Shown here: one piece after another, positions 1 through 7,857 of the stretch
Position numbering within the stretch: the stretch's first letter is position 1
Layout: the number at the start of each line of letters is the position of its first letter
Assembly: GCF_017355855.1 (NCBI RefSeq)
Contig: NZ_JAFEWD010000001.1
Span: 372,001 to 436,000 of the forward strand
Source: Pedobacter sp. SYSU D00535
GTDB lineage: Bacteria > Bacteroidota > Bacteroidia > Sphingobacteriales > Sphingobacteriaceae
Direction: 5' to 3'
Length of the DNA: 64,000 nt
The notes under the pieces: generated by a model
What the model saw: the letters and a program-made list of their open reading frames with translations, nothing else
Told to the model about the DNA's origin: nothing
Databases searched by the model: none
Position numbers and translations under genes: made by a program

Positions 1-647
1 CAGTACATTATTTTGAAGCCCATATTCTTCAATCGCCAGCATAGATCGATCTCTTCCATGTGAGCGAAGAAATCGGCGTCAAATCCGCCTGACCTTCTCC
101 AGTGCTCGCTTTTTATAAAAAAGGCAGCACCACTGGCCCAAAATATCTCAACCACATCGTCGTATTGCCCCTCGTCAGTTTCGAGCGTATCAAAAATTCT
201 TCCCCGGCAAAACGGGTACCCGTATTTATCGATATACCCGCCTGCAGCCCCCGCGTACTCAAACCTGACTCTGCTCGTCCAGTCTTTCAACTTGGGCTGG
301 GCCACAGCTATTGCAGGATCAGACTCCATCAATTCGACTACCGGTTCAATCCAACTTGGCGTAACCTCGACGTCTGAGTTTAACAAAACAAAGTAGTCCG
401 CGTCTACCTTCGCCAGAGCTTGATTATACCCTTCGGCGAAACCTAAATTACTTCCATTTTGAATAATCTTGATTTGTGGGTAAGCTGCCTGAAGAAAAGC
501 AAGGGAATCGTCGTTGGACTGATTATCAGCGACAATGAGCTCGATGTTTGGATAGGTGCTGGCTACAACAAAAGGCAGAAACCGCTCTAAAAACTTCTTC
601 CCGTTCCAGTTTAAAATCACTACGGCTACTTTCGGAAGTTCTATCAT
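1..647 (-). CDS. Family 2 glycosyltransferase (3' end outside the window)
   Basis: Reading leftward from the ATG at 647-645, the frame stays open to the window edge (about 215 codons). The N-terminus (MIELPKVAVVILNWNGKKFL) is the typical GT-A strand, followed by an NQSNDDS segment and a LLNSDVEV stretch carrying the metal-binding Asp. The last visible residues, FFAHMEEIDLCWRL, match the conserved acceptor/catalytic-base region of bacterial GT2 enzymes. It should transfer a sugar from a nucleotide sugar to a surface glycan at the inner face of the membrane; donor and acceptor cannot be told. The start overlaps the stop of the upstream acyltransferase by four bases (ATGA), so the two are probably translationally coupled and may both act in envelope synthesis. 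The C-terminus lies off the left edge. Confidence 0.88.
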   Translation of the reverse strand, partial: MIELPKVAVVILNWNGKKFLERFLPFVVASTYPNIELIVADNQSNDDSLAFLQAAYPQIKIIQNGSNLGFAEGYNQALAKVDADYFVLLNSDVEVTPSWIEPVVELMESDPAIAVAQPKLKDWTSRVRFEYAGAAGGYIDKYGYPFCRGRIFDTLETDEGQYDDVVEIFWASGAAFFIKSEHWRRSGGFDADFFAHMEEIDLCWRLKNMGFKIMY

Positions 648-1522
648 TTTATGTCATCTGGTTTAAATTTCCAACGTTTATGTGACCATAGCCACAGCTC
701 CGGTCTCTCATTGATCGCTTTTTCCAGCTCCCTTGTATGTGCTTCCGTTATTTCATACTCAGCTGTATCTTTGGGATCATGGAACAAGGTTTTGAAAGAC
801 GCCTCGTAATAGCCTCTTTTAATTTTATTCACCCTGCAATAGAGAACCGGATGTCCCGTCAGCTTTGCTATCTTTTCTATCCCGAGAAAAACAGCGGTGG
901 GCTGATTTAAGAAAGTTGTAAAATATTGAGATTCTTCTCTGGGAGGTGTTTGATCGCCCACCAGAGCGACAAAAAACAACTCATTTTTTTGCTCGATGAT
1001 CTTACGTAGGATCTGTCGCATCGGCACCATTATAGCGCCGAATCTGGAACGCATGTTATTCATCATTAACTCAAATGCCTTATCTGTAAGTGGTTTATAA
1101 ACTACCAGTAATTTCTCTTTCATCACCAGTGGAAGAGCAAGGTTTCCCCATTCCCAATTTCCATAGTGCCCCCCGGTTACCAACACCGGCTTACCTCTAT
1201 CGAAATGAGTTTTCAAAACGTCCATATTCACGAACACAAAGCGCTTCGACATGCTTTTTGGGGAAATGGATAACATTTTAATTGATTCAAGGATATTGTC
1301 GGCAAGAAACTTGAAGTATTTTTTCTCGATCAGATCTAATTCTGCTCTTGTTTTTTGAGGAAATGAATTCTCCAAATTGGTTTTCACCACTTTCCGGCGG
1401 TAGCCGATGATGTAATATAAAAGCACGTAGAGAACGTCAGCAAGAAGGTACAGCACAGGGAAAGGGAGTAGCGATATCAGGTACAAAGTTTTTCTTACGA
1501 GCCCTGAAAGAACCTTCTTCAT
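644..1522 (-). CDS. Lysophospholipid/lipid A acyltransferase family protein (LpxL/HtrB-like)
   Basis: This 292-residue protein has a hydrophobic N-terminal anchor (about residues 10-40) followed by the LpxL-type acyltransferase domain. The catalytic HX4E motif is visible as HYGNWE at residues 119-124, inside the family's usual GGHYGNWEW context. A GDQTPP segment and a C-terminal ERPELWLWSHKRWK block are also typical. Members transfer a secondary acyl chain to the lipid A precursor, or acylate related lipids, at the cytoplasmic face of the inner membrane. Its stop overlaps the start of the glycosyltransferase gene by four bases. The upstream neighbour, wbqC-like, is divergent, with only about 50 bp between the likely starts, so a shared promoter region is likely. 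The exact acyl acceptor is not predictable. Confidence 0.9.
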   Translation of the reverse strand: MKKVLSGLVRKTLYLISLLPFPVLYLLADVLYVLLYYIIGYRRKVVKTNLENSFPQKTRAELDLIEKKYFKFLADNILESIKMLSISPKSMSKRFVFVNMDVLKTHFDRGKPVLVTGGHYGNWEWGNLALPLVMKEKLLVVYKPLTDKAFELMMNNMRSRFGAIMVPMRQILRKIIEQKNELFFVALVGDQTPPREESQYFTTFLNQPTAVFLGIEKIAKLTGHPVLYCRVNKIKRGYYEASFKTLFHDPKDTAEYEITEAHTRELEKAINERPELWLWSHKRWKFKPDDIK

Positions 1523-1573
1523 CTATGATTTTTGATTAATTTCGGCGAATTCGACGACAAACTTAGTATATAT

Positions 1574-2182
1574 ATGCAAGAAGGCGCAATCTTTCCATTA
1601 TTTTACCTTCCACCAATTGAATTTTTCGCAAAATTAAAACAGCAGCAAGGCGAGCTGTTTCTCGAACGCTTTGAACATTTCCCCAAACAAACATACCGCA
1701 ATAGAGCCTCTATCTGTTCTCCTCAAGGGAAACTTGATCTAAGAGTTCCGGTAGTAAAAGGCTCTAAAGTGCACACAAAAGTAAAAGACGTCCGCATCAG
1801 TTACGACTTCGGTTGGCAGCGCCTGCATTGGCTTAGCTTACAAACTTCCTATCGCAGTTCTGCTTTTTTTGAATTTTACGAGGACGATTTTGCTCCATTT
1901 TACGACAAGAAATACGAGTTCTTGTTCGACTATAATGAGGCCTTGCTGCAGGTGCTTCTAAAACATCTTAAGCTTGATATCAGTTACTCTTACACGCAGA
2001 GCTACATAAAAGACGCGAACGGGCTGACTGACTACCGCGAAACTATTCATCCTAAAGTAGCGTCTGACTATCACACAAAACCTTACTATCAGGTATTTGA
2101 AGAACGTAATGGGTTTATACCTGATTTAAGTATAGTAGATTTATTATTTAATAAAGGCCCGCAGAGTGGACAGTTTTTTTAA
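1574..2182 (+). CDS. WbqC family protein
   Basis: The 202-residue protein contains the WbqC hallmarks IFPLFYLPPIEFFAKL at the N-terminus, FPKQTYRNR, and a central block with WQRLHWLSLQTSYRSSAFFEFYED. WbqC proteins occur near polysaccharide and O-antigen genes; some relatives take part in making modified amino sugars, but the reaction in this clade is unknown. I chose the ATG at 1574 because family similarity begins immediately after it. An in-frame TTG at 1532 would add 14 residues without family resemblance. The 3' end overlaps the corA start by 17 bases, suggesting co-transcription with corA, while the divergent neighbour is an envelope acyltransferase. Confidence 0.8.
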   Translation: MQEGAIFPLFYLPPIEFFAKLKQQQGELFLERFEHFPKQTYRNRASICSPQGKLDLRVPVVKGSKVHTKVKDVRISYDFGWQRLHWLSLQTSYRSSAFFEFYEDDFAPFYDKKYEFLFDYNEALLQVLLKHLKLDISYSYTQSYIKDANGLTDYRETIHPKVASDYHTKPYYQVFEERNGFIPDLSIVDLLFNKGPQSGQFF

Positions 2183-3308
2183 AGTTGCTAATAAATTTAA
2201 AAGAATCACGGTAAAAAAGACTACCAAACGTCTTCCCCCGCCAGGAACAAGCCCCGGCTCTTTGGTAGTAAGCGAAGACGCGCTGAAGCCGATGATCAAG
2301 GTTTACTCCTTTTCTCAGAAATTTTTTGAGGAAAAGGAGGTAGAGGACTTCACTCAGGTAAGTACAATCCTCCAGGAGCGTCCAATGGAGATTCACTGGG
2401 TGGATGTCCGTGGATTGGGAGATAGTGCTCTTTTGAAGCATATCCAGGAATCTTTAGGAGTAAGTGCACTTGTTCTGGAGGATATCATTCATACTCACCA
2501 GCGGCCAAAGCTGGAAGAATACGATGACTATCTTTTTGCCATCAGCCGAATGATTTGTCTTAATAAAGATTTGCTCCTGGAAAATGAGCAGATCTCCTTC
2601 CTGGTCACTAAAAAGGTACTGTATACCTTTCAGGAAAACTATGAGGATTGTCTGGAACCGGTTAGAAAAAGACTAAGGGAGGGAAAGGGGAATATCCGCG
2701 TAGGAGGGACGTCTTACCTGATGTACGCCGTTATGGATATCATCCTTGACAACTACTTCTTCCTCATCAATCGCTTCGGAGAGGAATTGGACACGTTGGA
2801 AGAAAGACTGTACCGAAGGCCAGAGAAATCAATTACTTACGAAGCGCAACAGATAAAACGAGCCTTTATTACAGTAAGGCGAGCAGTTTGGCCTGAACGG
2901 GATAAAATCAACGACATGTTGAGAAGCACCTCGCCGCTCATCACTAAAAATACCAAGTTTTTTCTCCGCGACCTTTACGATCACTCTATGCAAATTATCG
3001 ATTTGGTGGAAAGCTACAAGGAGATCACCACCAGTTTGATTGATATGTATCTTTCGTTCGTTAGCAATCGTACTAATGAGGTAATGAGGGTATTAACGGT
3101 GATCTCGTCTGTTTTCATCCCCTTAACATTTATTGCCGGGGTATACGGTATGAATTTTGCCTATGAAGACCCGAAAACAGGAAAAGTGCTGCCAGGGAAT
3201 ATGCCGGAGCTATACGCAGAAAACGGATACCTGTACACCATGCTCGTTATGGCCCTTATTGCTCTGCTGCAGTTGATATATTTTTGGAGAAAAGGCTGGC
3301 TCAAATAG
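2166..3308 (+). CDS. corA: Magnesium/cobalt transporter CorA
   Basis: This 380-residue CorA-type divalent cation channel has a long cytoplasmic alpha/beta funnel domain followed by two C-terminal transmembrane helices. The diagnostic GMN motif is in YGMNF (residues 327-331), at the end of the first helix. The second helix (LVMALIALLQLIYFW) ends in a short basic tail. It works as a homopentamer in the inner membrane, importing Mg2+ or Co2+. The start is a GTG at 2166 inside the end of the wbqC-like gene; the proline-rich stretch PPPGTSPGSLVV before the domain is usual for Bacteroidota CorA proteins, supporting an upstream start. It is followed 78 bp later by mgtE, giving two unrelated Mg2+ transporters in tandem. 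Confidence 0.93.
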   Translation: MDSFFKVANKFKRITVKKTTKRLPPPGTSPGSLVVSEDALKPMIKVYSFSQKFFEEKEVEDFTQVSTILQERPMEIHWVDVRGLGDSALLKHIQESLGVSALVLEDIIHTHQRPKLEEYDDYLFAISRMICLNKDLLLENEQISFLVTKKVLYTFQENYEDCLEPVRKRLREGKGNIRVGGTSYLMYAVMDIILDNYFFLINRFGEELDTLEERLYRRPEKSITYEAQQIKRAFITVRRAVWPERDKINDMLRSTSPLITKNTKFFLRDLYDHSMQIIDLVESYKEITTSLIDMYLSFVSNRTNEVMRVLTVISSVFIPLTFIAGVYGMNFAYEDPKTGKVLPGNMPELYAENGYLYTMLVMALIALLQLIYFWRKGWLK

Positions 3309-3386
3309 TCGGTTCATGGTCAACATTTTCTCTTTAGGTCAACGAGATCATGAGAAGAGGCTTCATTTTAGTACTTTAGCGGACGA

Positions 3387-4736
3387 ATGCAATCTTTTGA
3401 ACTTGATAAAAGCGATATTCAGAGAATAAAGCAAGCTTTAGAGGGGGACGATGAAACTCTAAAAACGCTGCTGTCGGAGTACCATGCTTCAGAAATTGCT
3501 ATTCTTTTTGAGGGTTTGCCTCAGGAATCCCGAGAGCATATCATCCATATTCTTCCTGCCGATATAGCGTCTGAGGTTATCTCGGAGATGGACTATGAAA
3601 TCCACCCGGAGAAAATCATTGAAAACCTTGATCCGGAAAAGCGCTCTGAAATTCTCGATAAACTGGATTATGACGATGCTACGGACATCATTAGTCAATT
3701 ACCTGAAGAGCAGCAAAATGAAATCCTGAGGAACATTGATGAAGAGGATGCGAACCAGATTCGTAACCTGCTTACCTATCCGGAAGACACGGCTGGGGGA
3801 TTAATGAACACCCAGGTGCTGAAGGTAAACAGCAATCTCACCAAAAAGGAAGCACTTGATGAGATTATCAGTTTATCGGAAGAGATGGAGGAATTCTATA
3901 CGATAAACGTGGTAGACAGCCAGAACCGACTAGTGGGCATCGTTTCGCTGAAAGATATTATTAAATCGAAATACACTGTCCATATACGCGAGCTTGTTAA
4001 CGCTGATTTTGTTTTCGTCAAAGCTGACACAGACCAGGAAGAAGTAGCTCGTCTGCTTTCCCAGTACAACCTCACCAGCATTCCTGTAGTGGACGACGAA
4101 ATGCACCTCCTTGGACGGATCACGTTTGATGATGTTATCGATGTGTTGCAGGAAGAAAACACCGAAGATATCCTTAAAATTTCGGGTGTATCTGAAGACG
4201 AGGAACTATCCGGAAATTGGAAGGAAGCTGTCAGGAGCAGACTGCCCTGGCTGATATTGAATCTGGGAACAGCCTTTCTCGCTGCATCTGTGATCCGATA
4301 CTTTGAACCGACAATTGCAAGATTGGTAGTGCTTTCGGGATATATGACCATGATTGCCGGGATGGGGGGAAATGCCGCAACGCAGGCACTTGCTGTAACC
4401 GTTCGGCGTATCTCTTTGAGTGATCTTACCGATAAGCAATCGTATATGGCTGTTGTAAAAGAGTTCACAGTTGGTTTAATCAACGGGGCGGCAACCGGAT
4501 TTATCGTATTTGTTTTTGCTTTGCTGTATGACAGTAATCCTTTGCTGGGCTTAGTTATTTTCCTCGCAATGACCGGTAACCTAATTATTGCAGGTATTAC
4601 CGGTGCTTCTATACCTATTTTGCTCAAGCGCGTCGGAATTGACCCCGCTATTGCCTCTTCTATTATTATCACCACCTTCACCGACGTGTTTGGCTTCCTG
4701 CTATTGTTAGGTTTTGCTACCAAGCTACTCTTGTAA
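3387..4736 (+). CDS. mgtE: Magnesium transporter MgtE
   Basis: The 449-residue protein has the canonical MgtE order: an N-terminal superhelical MgtE_N domain rich in acidic residues (about 25-125), two CBS domains (about 135-195 and 199-255), then a membrane domain from about 280 to the end. The membrane part contains MIAGMGGNAATQ (starting at residue 322), part of the conserved ion pathway, and ends in the Asp-containing FTDVFGFLLLLGF. MgtE is a dimeric Mg2+ channel whose cytoplasmic domains close it when internal Mg2+ is high. The gene follows corA and precedes a cation/proton antiporter, forming a small ion-homeostasis group. A GGTCAAC direct repeat lies in the short upstream gap, without evident meaning. 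Confidence 0.94.
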   Translation: MQSFELDKSDIQRIKQALEGDDETLKTLLSEYHASEIAILFEGLPQESREHIIHILPADIASEVISEMDYEIHPEKIIENLDPEKRSEILDKLDYDDATDIISQLPEEQQNEILRNIDEEDANQIRNLLTYPEDTAGGLMNTQVLKVNSNLTKKEALDEIISLSEEMEEFYTINVVDSQNRLVGIVSLKDIIKSKYTVHIRELVNADFVFVKADTDQEEVARLLSQYNLTSIPVVDDEMHLLGRITFDDVIDVLQEENTEDILKISGVSEDEELSGNWKEAVRSRLPWLILNLGTAFLAASVIRYFEPTIARLVVLSGYMTMIAGMGGNAATQALAVTVRRISLSDLTDKQSYMAVVKEFTVGLINGAATGFIVFVFALLYDSNPLLGLVIFLAMTGNLIIAGITGASIPILLKRVGIDPAIASSIIITTFTDVFGFLLLLGFATKLLL

Positions 4737-4778
4737 TCTTTTCTCCAACAATCCTTTTTCCGGTTTGTAAGAAGAATA

Positions 4779-6038
4779 ATGGACATCTACATTATTGGGC
4801 TGACAGTGGTAGGTATTGCCTCACTGGCAATGGCCTGGATGCCGGCTATTACGCAGAAGACCGGCATTTCGTATTCGATATGGTACGTTTTAGCGGGGAT
4901 AATTATTTATACTTTTTTCGATTTTTTTCCCACGCCAGACCCGATCCGGGAAGAAGACTATGCTGTTCACCTCTCAGAGTTGGTGGTCATCATTTCCCTA
5001 ATGGGGACGGGACTAAAAATAGATGAGGCATTTTCTTTAAAGGGGTGGGCAATACCTTTTAAGCTTGTCACACTTACCATGATTCTCTCAATCGCTGGGG
5101 TAGCTCTCCTAAGCTATTACATCCTCGGCTTTGACCTTCCTTCCGCTATACTGCTGGGGGCGGTTCTCGCGCCTACTGATCCTGTCCTGGCATCTGATGT
5201 TCAAGTAGGCCCTCCTTTGGAGAAACAGAAGAACAATGTCCGGTTTGCTCTAACCGCCGAGGCGGGAATGAATGATGGAATGGCCTTTCCCTTTACCTGG
5301 CTTGCAATCGCGCTCGCCTTATCTGGCGGTACAACCAGCGGTGTGATCGGTGATTGGGTGATGAAGGACATATTCTACAGAATCTTGGTGGGAGTAGCAC
5401 TTGGCTATTTCATTGGCCGCTTGATCGCCTGGCTTATTTTTTACCTTCCGCGGAAAAATTCAGCGGTAGAAATGCGTGACGGCTTCGTTGCTGTCTCGGT
5501 TACTCTGGCTTCATATGGGATAACCGAGTTATTCCAGGGATATGGCTTCATTGCAGTTTTCATAACTGCCATTACCATTCGCAATTACGAGCTGGATCAT
5601 CAATACCACACCAAAATGCACTCGTTCACGGACCAGATAGAAAGGATTGCGCTAGCAATAGTTTTAATCTTATTTGGTGGAAGTTTGGCAACGGGGATCC
5701 TGGGTGACCTTTCCTGGTATACCGTCGCTTTTGCACTTGGCTTTATATTTATTTTACGACCGTTCACAGCTTATATTTCGTTAATCGGTTCAGGTTTTTC
5801 AGCCAAAGAAAAATCAGCGATCAGCTTTTTTGGAATCAGAGGTATGGGTTCTTTTTTCTACCTGGCCTTTGCGCTGAAGAAAGCCAACTTCCAGTATGCA
5901 GATGAACTATGGGCAGCAGTGTCCTTCGTTGTCCTTATCTCCATCATCATACATGGATGCACGGCAGCCCTCGGAATGCGCTTGGTAGAGGAAGAAACAG
6001 AGCTGGAAAACGAGAAAAAAGATATTGAAGTGAGCTAA
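4779..6038 (+). CDS. Cation:proton antiporter (CPA1/NhaP type)
   Basis: This 419-residue multi-spanning membrane protein has about twelve hydrophobic segments. Two CPA1 signatures are visible: APTDPVLASDVQVGPP and EAGMNDGMAFPFTWL, the latter with the Asn-Asp pair that binds the transported cation. It should exchange Na+ or K+ for H+ across the inner membrane. A short charged tail (EEETELENEKKDIEVS) replaces the large regulatory tail seen in some relatives. It starts 43 bp after mgtE on the same strand and could be co-transcribed. The bioB promoter lies immediately downstream of its stop. Confidence 0.9.
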   Translation: MDIYIIGLTVVGIASLAMAWMPAITQKTGISYSIWYVLAGIIIYTFFDFFPTPDPIREEDYAVHLSELVVIISLMGTGLKIDEAFSLKGWAIPFKLVTLTMILSIAGVALLSYYILGFDLPSAILLGAVLAPTDPVLASDVQVGPPLEKQKNNVRFALTAEAGMNDGMAFPFTWLAIALALSGGTTSGVIGDWVMKDIFYRILVGVALGYFIGRLIAWLIFYLPRKNSAVEMRDGFVAVSVTLASYGITELFQGYGFIAVFITAITIRNYELDHQYHTKMHSFTDQIERIALAIVLILFGGSLATGILGDLSWYTVAFALGFIFILRPFTAYISLIGSGFSAKEKSAISFFGIRGMGSFFYLAFALKKANFQYADELWAAVSFVVLISIIIHGCTAALGMRLVEEETELENEKKDIEVS

Positions 6039-6054
6039 AACACCATTTTCTTTT

Positions 6055-6085
6055 TTTGGACCACTGGCTATTTATTCTAAATTTG
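6055..6085 (+). promoter_or_regulatory. Bacteroidota housekeeping promoter of bioB
   Basis: A TTTG at 6055-6058 is followed after 19 nt by TAAATTTG at 6078-6085. This fits the Bacteroidota primary-sigma consensus (TTTG, about 19-21 nt, TAnnTTTG) exactly. Transcription would begin near 6092, about 17 nt before the bioB ATG. Confidence 0.65.
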
Positions 6086-6108
6086 TCGCTTCATTAAGGA
6101 TAGATTTT

Positions 6109-7107
6109 ATGACCGAGATTAGGCACAATTGGACCAGTGAAGAAATTTCCGAGATATACCACAGTCCTTTGTTAGATTTGATTTATCGCGCAGCAAGCGT
6201 GCACCGCGAGAATAAAGATTATGCGGAGGTTCAGATTAGCAGCTTATTATCGATAAAAACTGGAGGCTGTTCTGAAGATTGTGCTTATTGTCCTCAGGCG
6301 GCTCGCTACAATACCGGTGTAGATGTGCATGCTATGATGTCCGTTGCCCATGTAACTGATGCAGCAAAACGAGCTAAAGATGGCGGTGCTTCGCGCCTTT
6401 GTATGGGAGCAGCCTGGCGTGAAGTTAGAGACAACCGGGATTTTGACAAGGTAATTGATATGGTTAAAGCAGTAAACGAACTCGACATGGAAGTTTGCTG
6501 TACACTGGGAATGCTTACTGAGTCGCAGGCGCAACGTCTAGCCGATGCCGGCCTCTATGCTTACAATCATAATTTAGACACCTCAGAAGATGACTATAAA
6601 CGCATCATAACTACACGAACGTTTGATGATCGTTTAAAAACTATTGAGAATGTCAGAAAAGCGAAGCTTACTGTTTGTAGCGGTGGAATTATTGGGTTGG
6701 GTGAGACAGTTGCAGATCGGATTTCGATGTTAAGAACCTTATCCAACATGCCCAAGCATCCTGAATCTGTACCTGTAAATGCACTGGTACCGGTCAAAGG
6801 AACACCACTGGAAAATCAACCACGCGTGCCAATCTGGGACATGGTGAGGATGATTGCTACTGCAAGAATCATTATGCCAAGAACCGTTGTTCGCCTTTCT
6901 GCAGGTCGCACTGAAATGAGTCTTACAGATCAGGCGCTCTGTTTTATGGCCGGAGCAAACTCCATTTTTGCCGGTGACAAGCTATTAACAACTCCAAATC
7001 CAGCTTTCAATGAGGATATGCAGATGTTTGAAATTTTGGGCCTGAAACCACGCGAAGCATTTAAAAATGGCCGACCACAAGTTAAGTCGGCAGAAGTACC
7101 AGCTTAG
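6109..7107 (+). CDS. bioB: Biotin synthase BioB
   Basis: The 332-residue radical SAM enzyme converts dethiobiotin to biotin, the last step of biotin synthesis. The SAM-binding [4Fe-4S] cluster motif CX3CX2C is at C54, C58 and C61 (GGCSEDCAYCPQ). Further BioB blocks are YNHNLDTS, CSGGIIGLGE, VPVNALVPVKGTPL and VRLSAGRTEM, which carry ligands and substrate contacts around the auxiliary cluster. The length matches the family. It appears monocistronic: its own promoter lies just upstream, an intrinsic terminator just downstream, and no other bio gene is present in the window. Confidence 0.97.
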   Translation: MTEIRHNWTSEEISEIYHSPLLDLIYRAASVHRENKDYAEVQISSLLSIKTGGCSEDCAYCPQAARYNTGVDVHAMMSVAHVTDAAKRAKDGGASRLCMGAAWREVRDNRDFDKVIDMVKAVNELDMEVCCTLGMLTESQAQRLADAGLYAYNHNLDTSEDDYKRIITTRTFDDRLKTIENVRKAKLTVCSGGIIGLGETVADRISMLRTLSNMPKHPESVPVNALVPVKGTPLENQPRVPIWDMVRMIATARIIMPRTVVRLSAGRTEMSLTDQALCFMAGANSIFAGDKLLTTPNPAFNEDMQMFEILGLKPREAFKNGRPQVKSAEVPA

Positions 7108-7132
7108 CAACCGATACGAAAATACTCACGAG

Positions 7133-7162
7133 AAGGATCAGCACACCACTGATCCTTTTTTT
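7133..7162 (+). terminator. Rho-independent terminator of bioB
   Basis: A perfect 9-bp stem (AAGGATCAG at 7133-7141 pairing with CTGATCCTT at 7149-7157) closes a 7-nt loop and runs into seven T residues ending at 7162. It lies 26 nt after the bioB stop. Confidence 0.85.
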
Positions 7163-7196
7163 GGAATCAAAAAATGCTGCCAGATGTTCTTTGAGT

Positions 7197-7855
7197 ATGC
7201 ATTCAAAGTTAAAGTTGATCTATGTATACGATGCTTTCTGTAGCTGGTGTTATGGATTTAGCCCAGTAATACAAACGATACATGACCAGTATCAGCACCT
7301 TTTTGAATTCGAAGTATTAAGCGGAGGGATGAACCTTGGCACTTTTACAGGCCCTGTCGGCGTGGTTTATCCTCACTTCCGCGAAGACAGCAAAGCAGTA
7401 GAACAGAAGACAGGAATTTCATTTGGTGAGGGATTTTTACGCCAACTGGAAAGGGGAGAGCTTATTGTAGATTCTGAAAGACCCGCAATCGCGCTTTCAG
7501 TGTTCAAGTCTTTCCAGCCAAACAAAGCCATATCCTTCATACATGATTTGAACAATCACTGTTTCACGAAGGTAGAGAGCTACATACCGAGGAGCTTTAT
7601 CGCTATTTAGCGGTCAATTTCGGAATAGATCCCGACGATTTCATTCACCGACTACATATGGATGACTACAAGCAGGCTGCTTACTACGATTTTGCCCTTG
7701 CAAGACAGTTACAGGTGAGCAGTTATCCTGCTTTGTTATTACAAAATGCAGATAATCATTTCTATCTACTTGCGAAAGGCTATGCTGATCTTTCAACCAT
7801 GCAACTTCGAATCGAGAACCTCTTGAAGGAATTGAATAATCTAAAAACCGATTAG
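7197..7855 (+). pseudogene. DsbA-family thioredoxin-fold protein, frameshifted
   Basis: Two adjoining frames together form one DsbA/FrnE-like protein. The first (7197-7610) starts MHSKLKLIYVYDAF and has the redox motif CSWC at residues 15-18, followed by LSGGMNLG. Near 7550 the family sequence leaves this frame and continues one frame over as QSLFHEGRELHTEELYRYL, running through YPALLLQNAD to the stop at 7855. The bases AA after the DL codons suggest a single missing base before them. Without the correction, translation runs into unrelated residues and stops at 7610, losing about a third of the protein. This is either a real inactivating mutation or a sequencing error. A TTG at 7161 is in frame, but the ATG at 7197 fits the family better. 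Confidence 0.75.
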
Positions 7856-7857
7856 CG

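Noticed and set aside
3318-3343. GGTCAAC direct repeat before mgtE as a possible Mg2+ riboswitch
   Set aside because: The gap is only 78 bp, and no M-box or other aptamer fold is visible; two 7-mers alone are weak.
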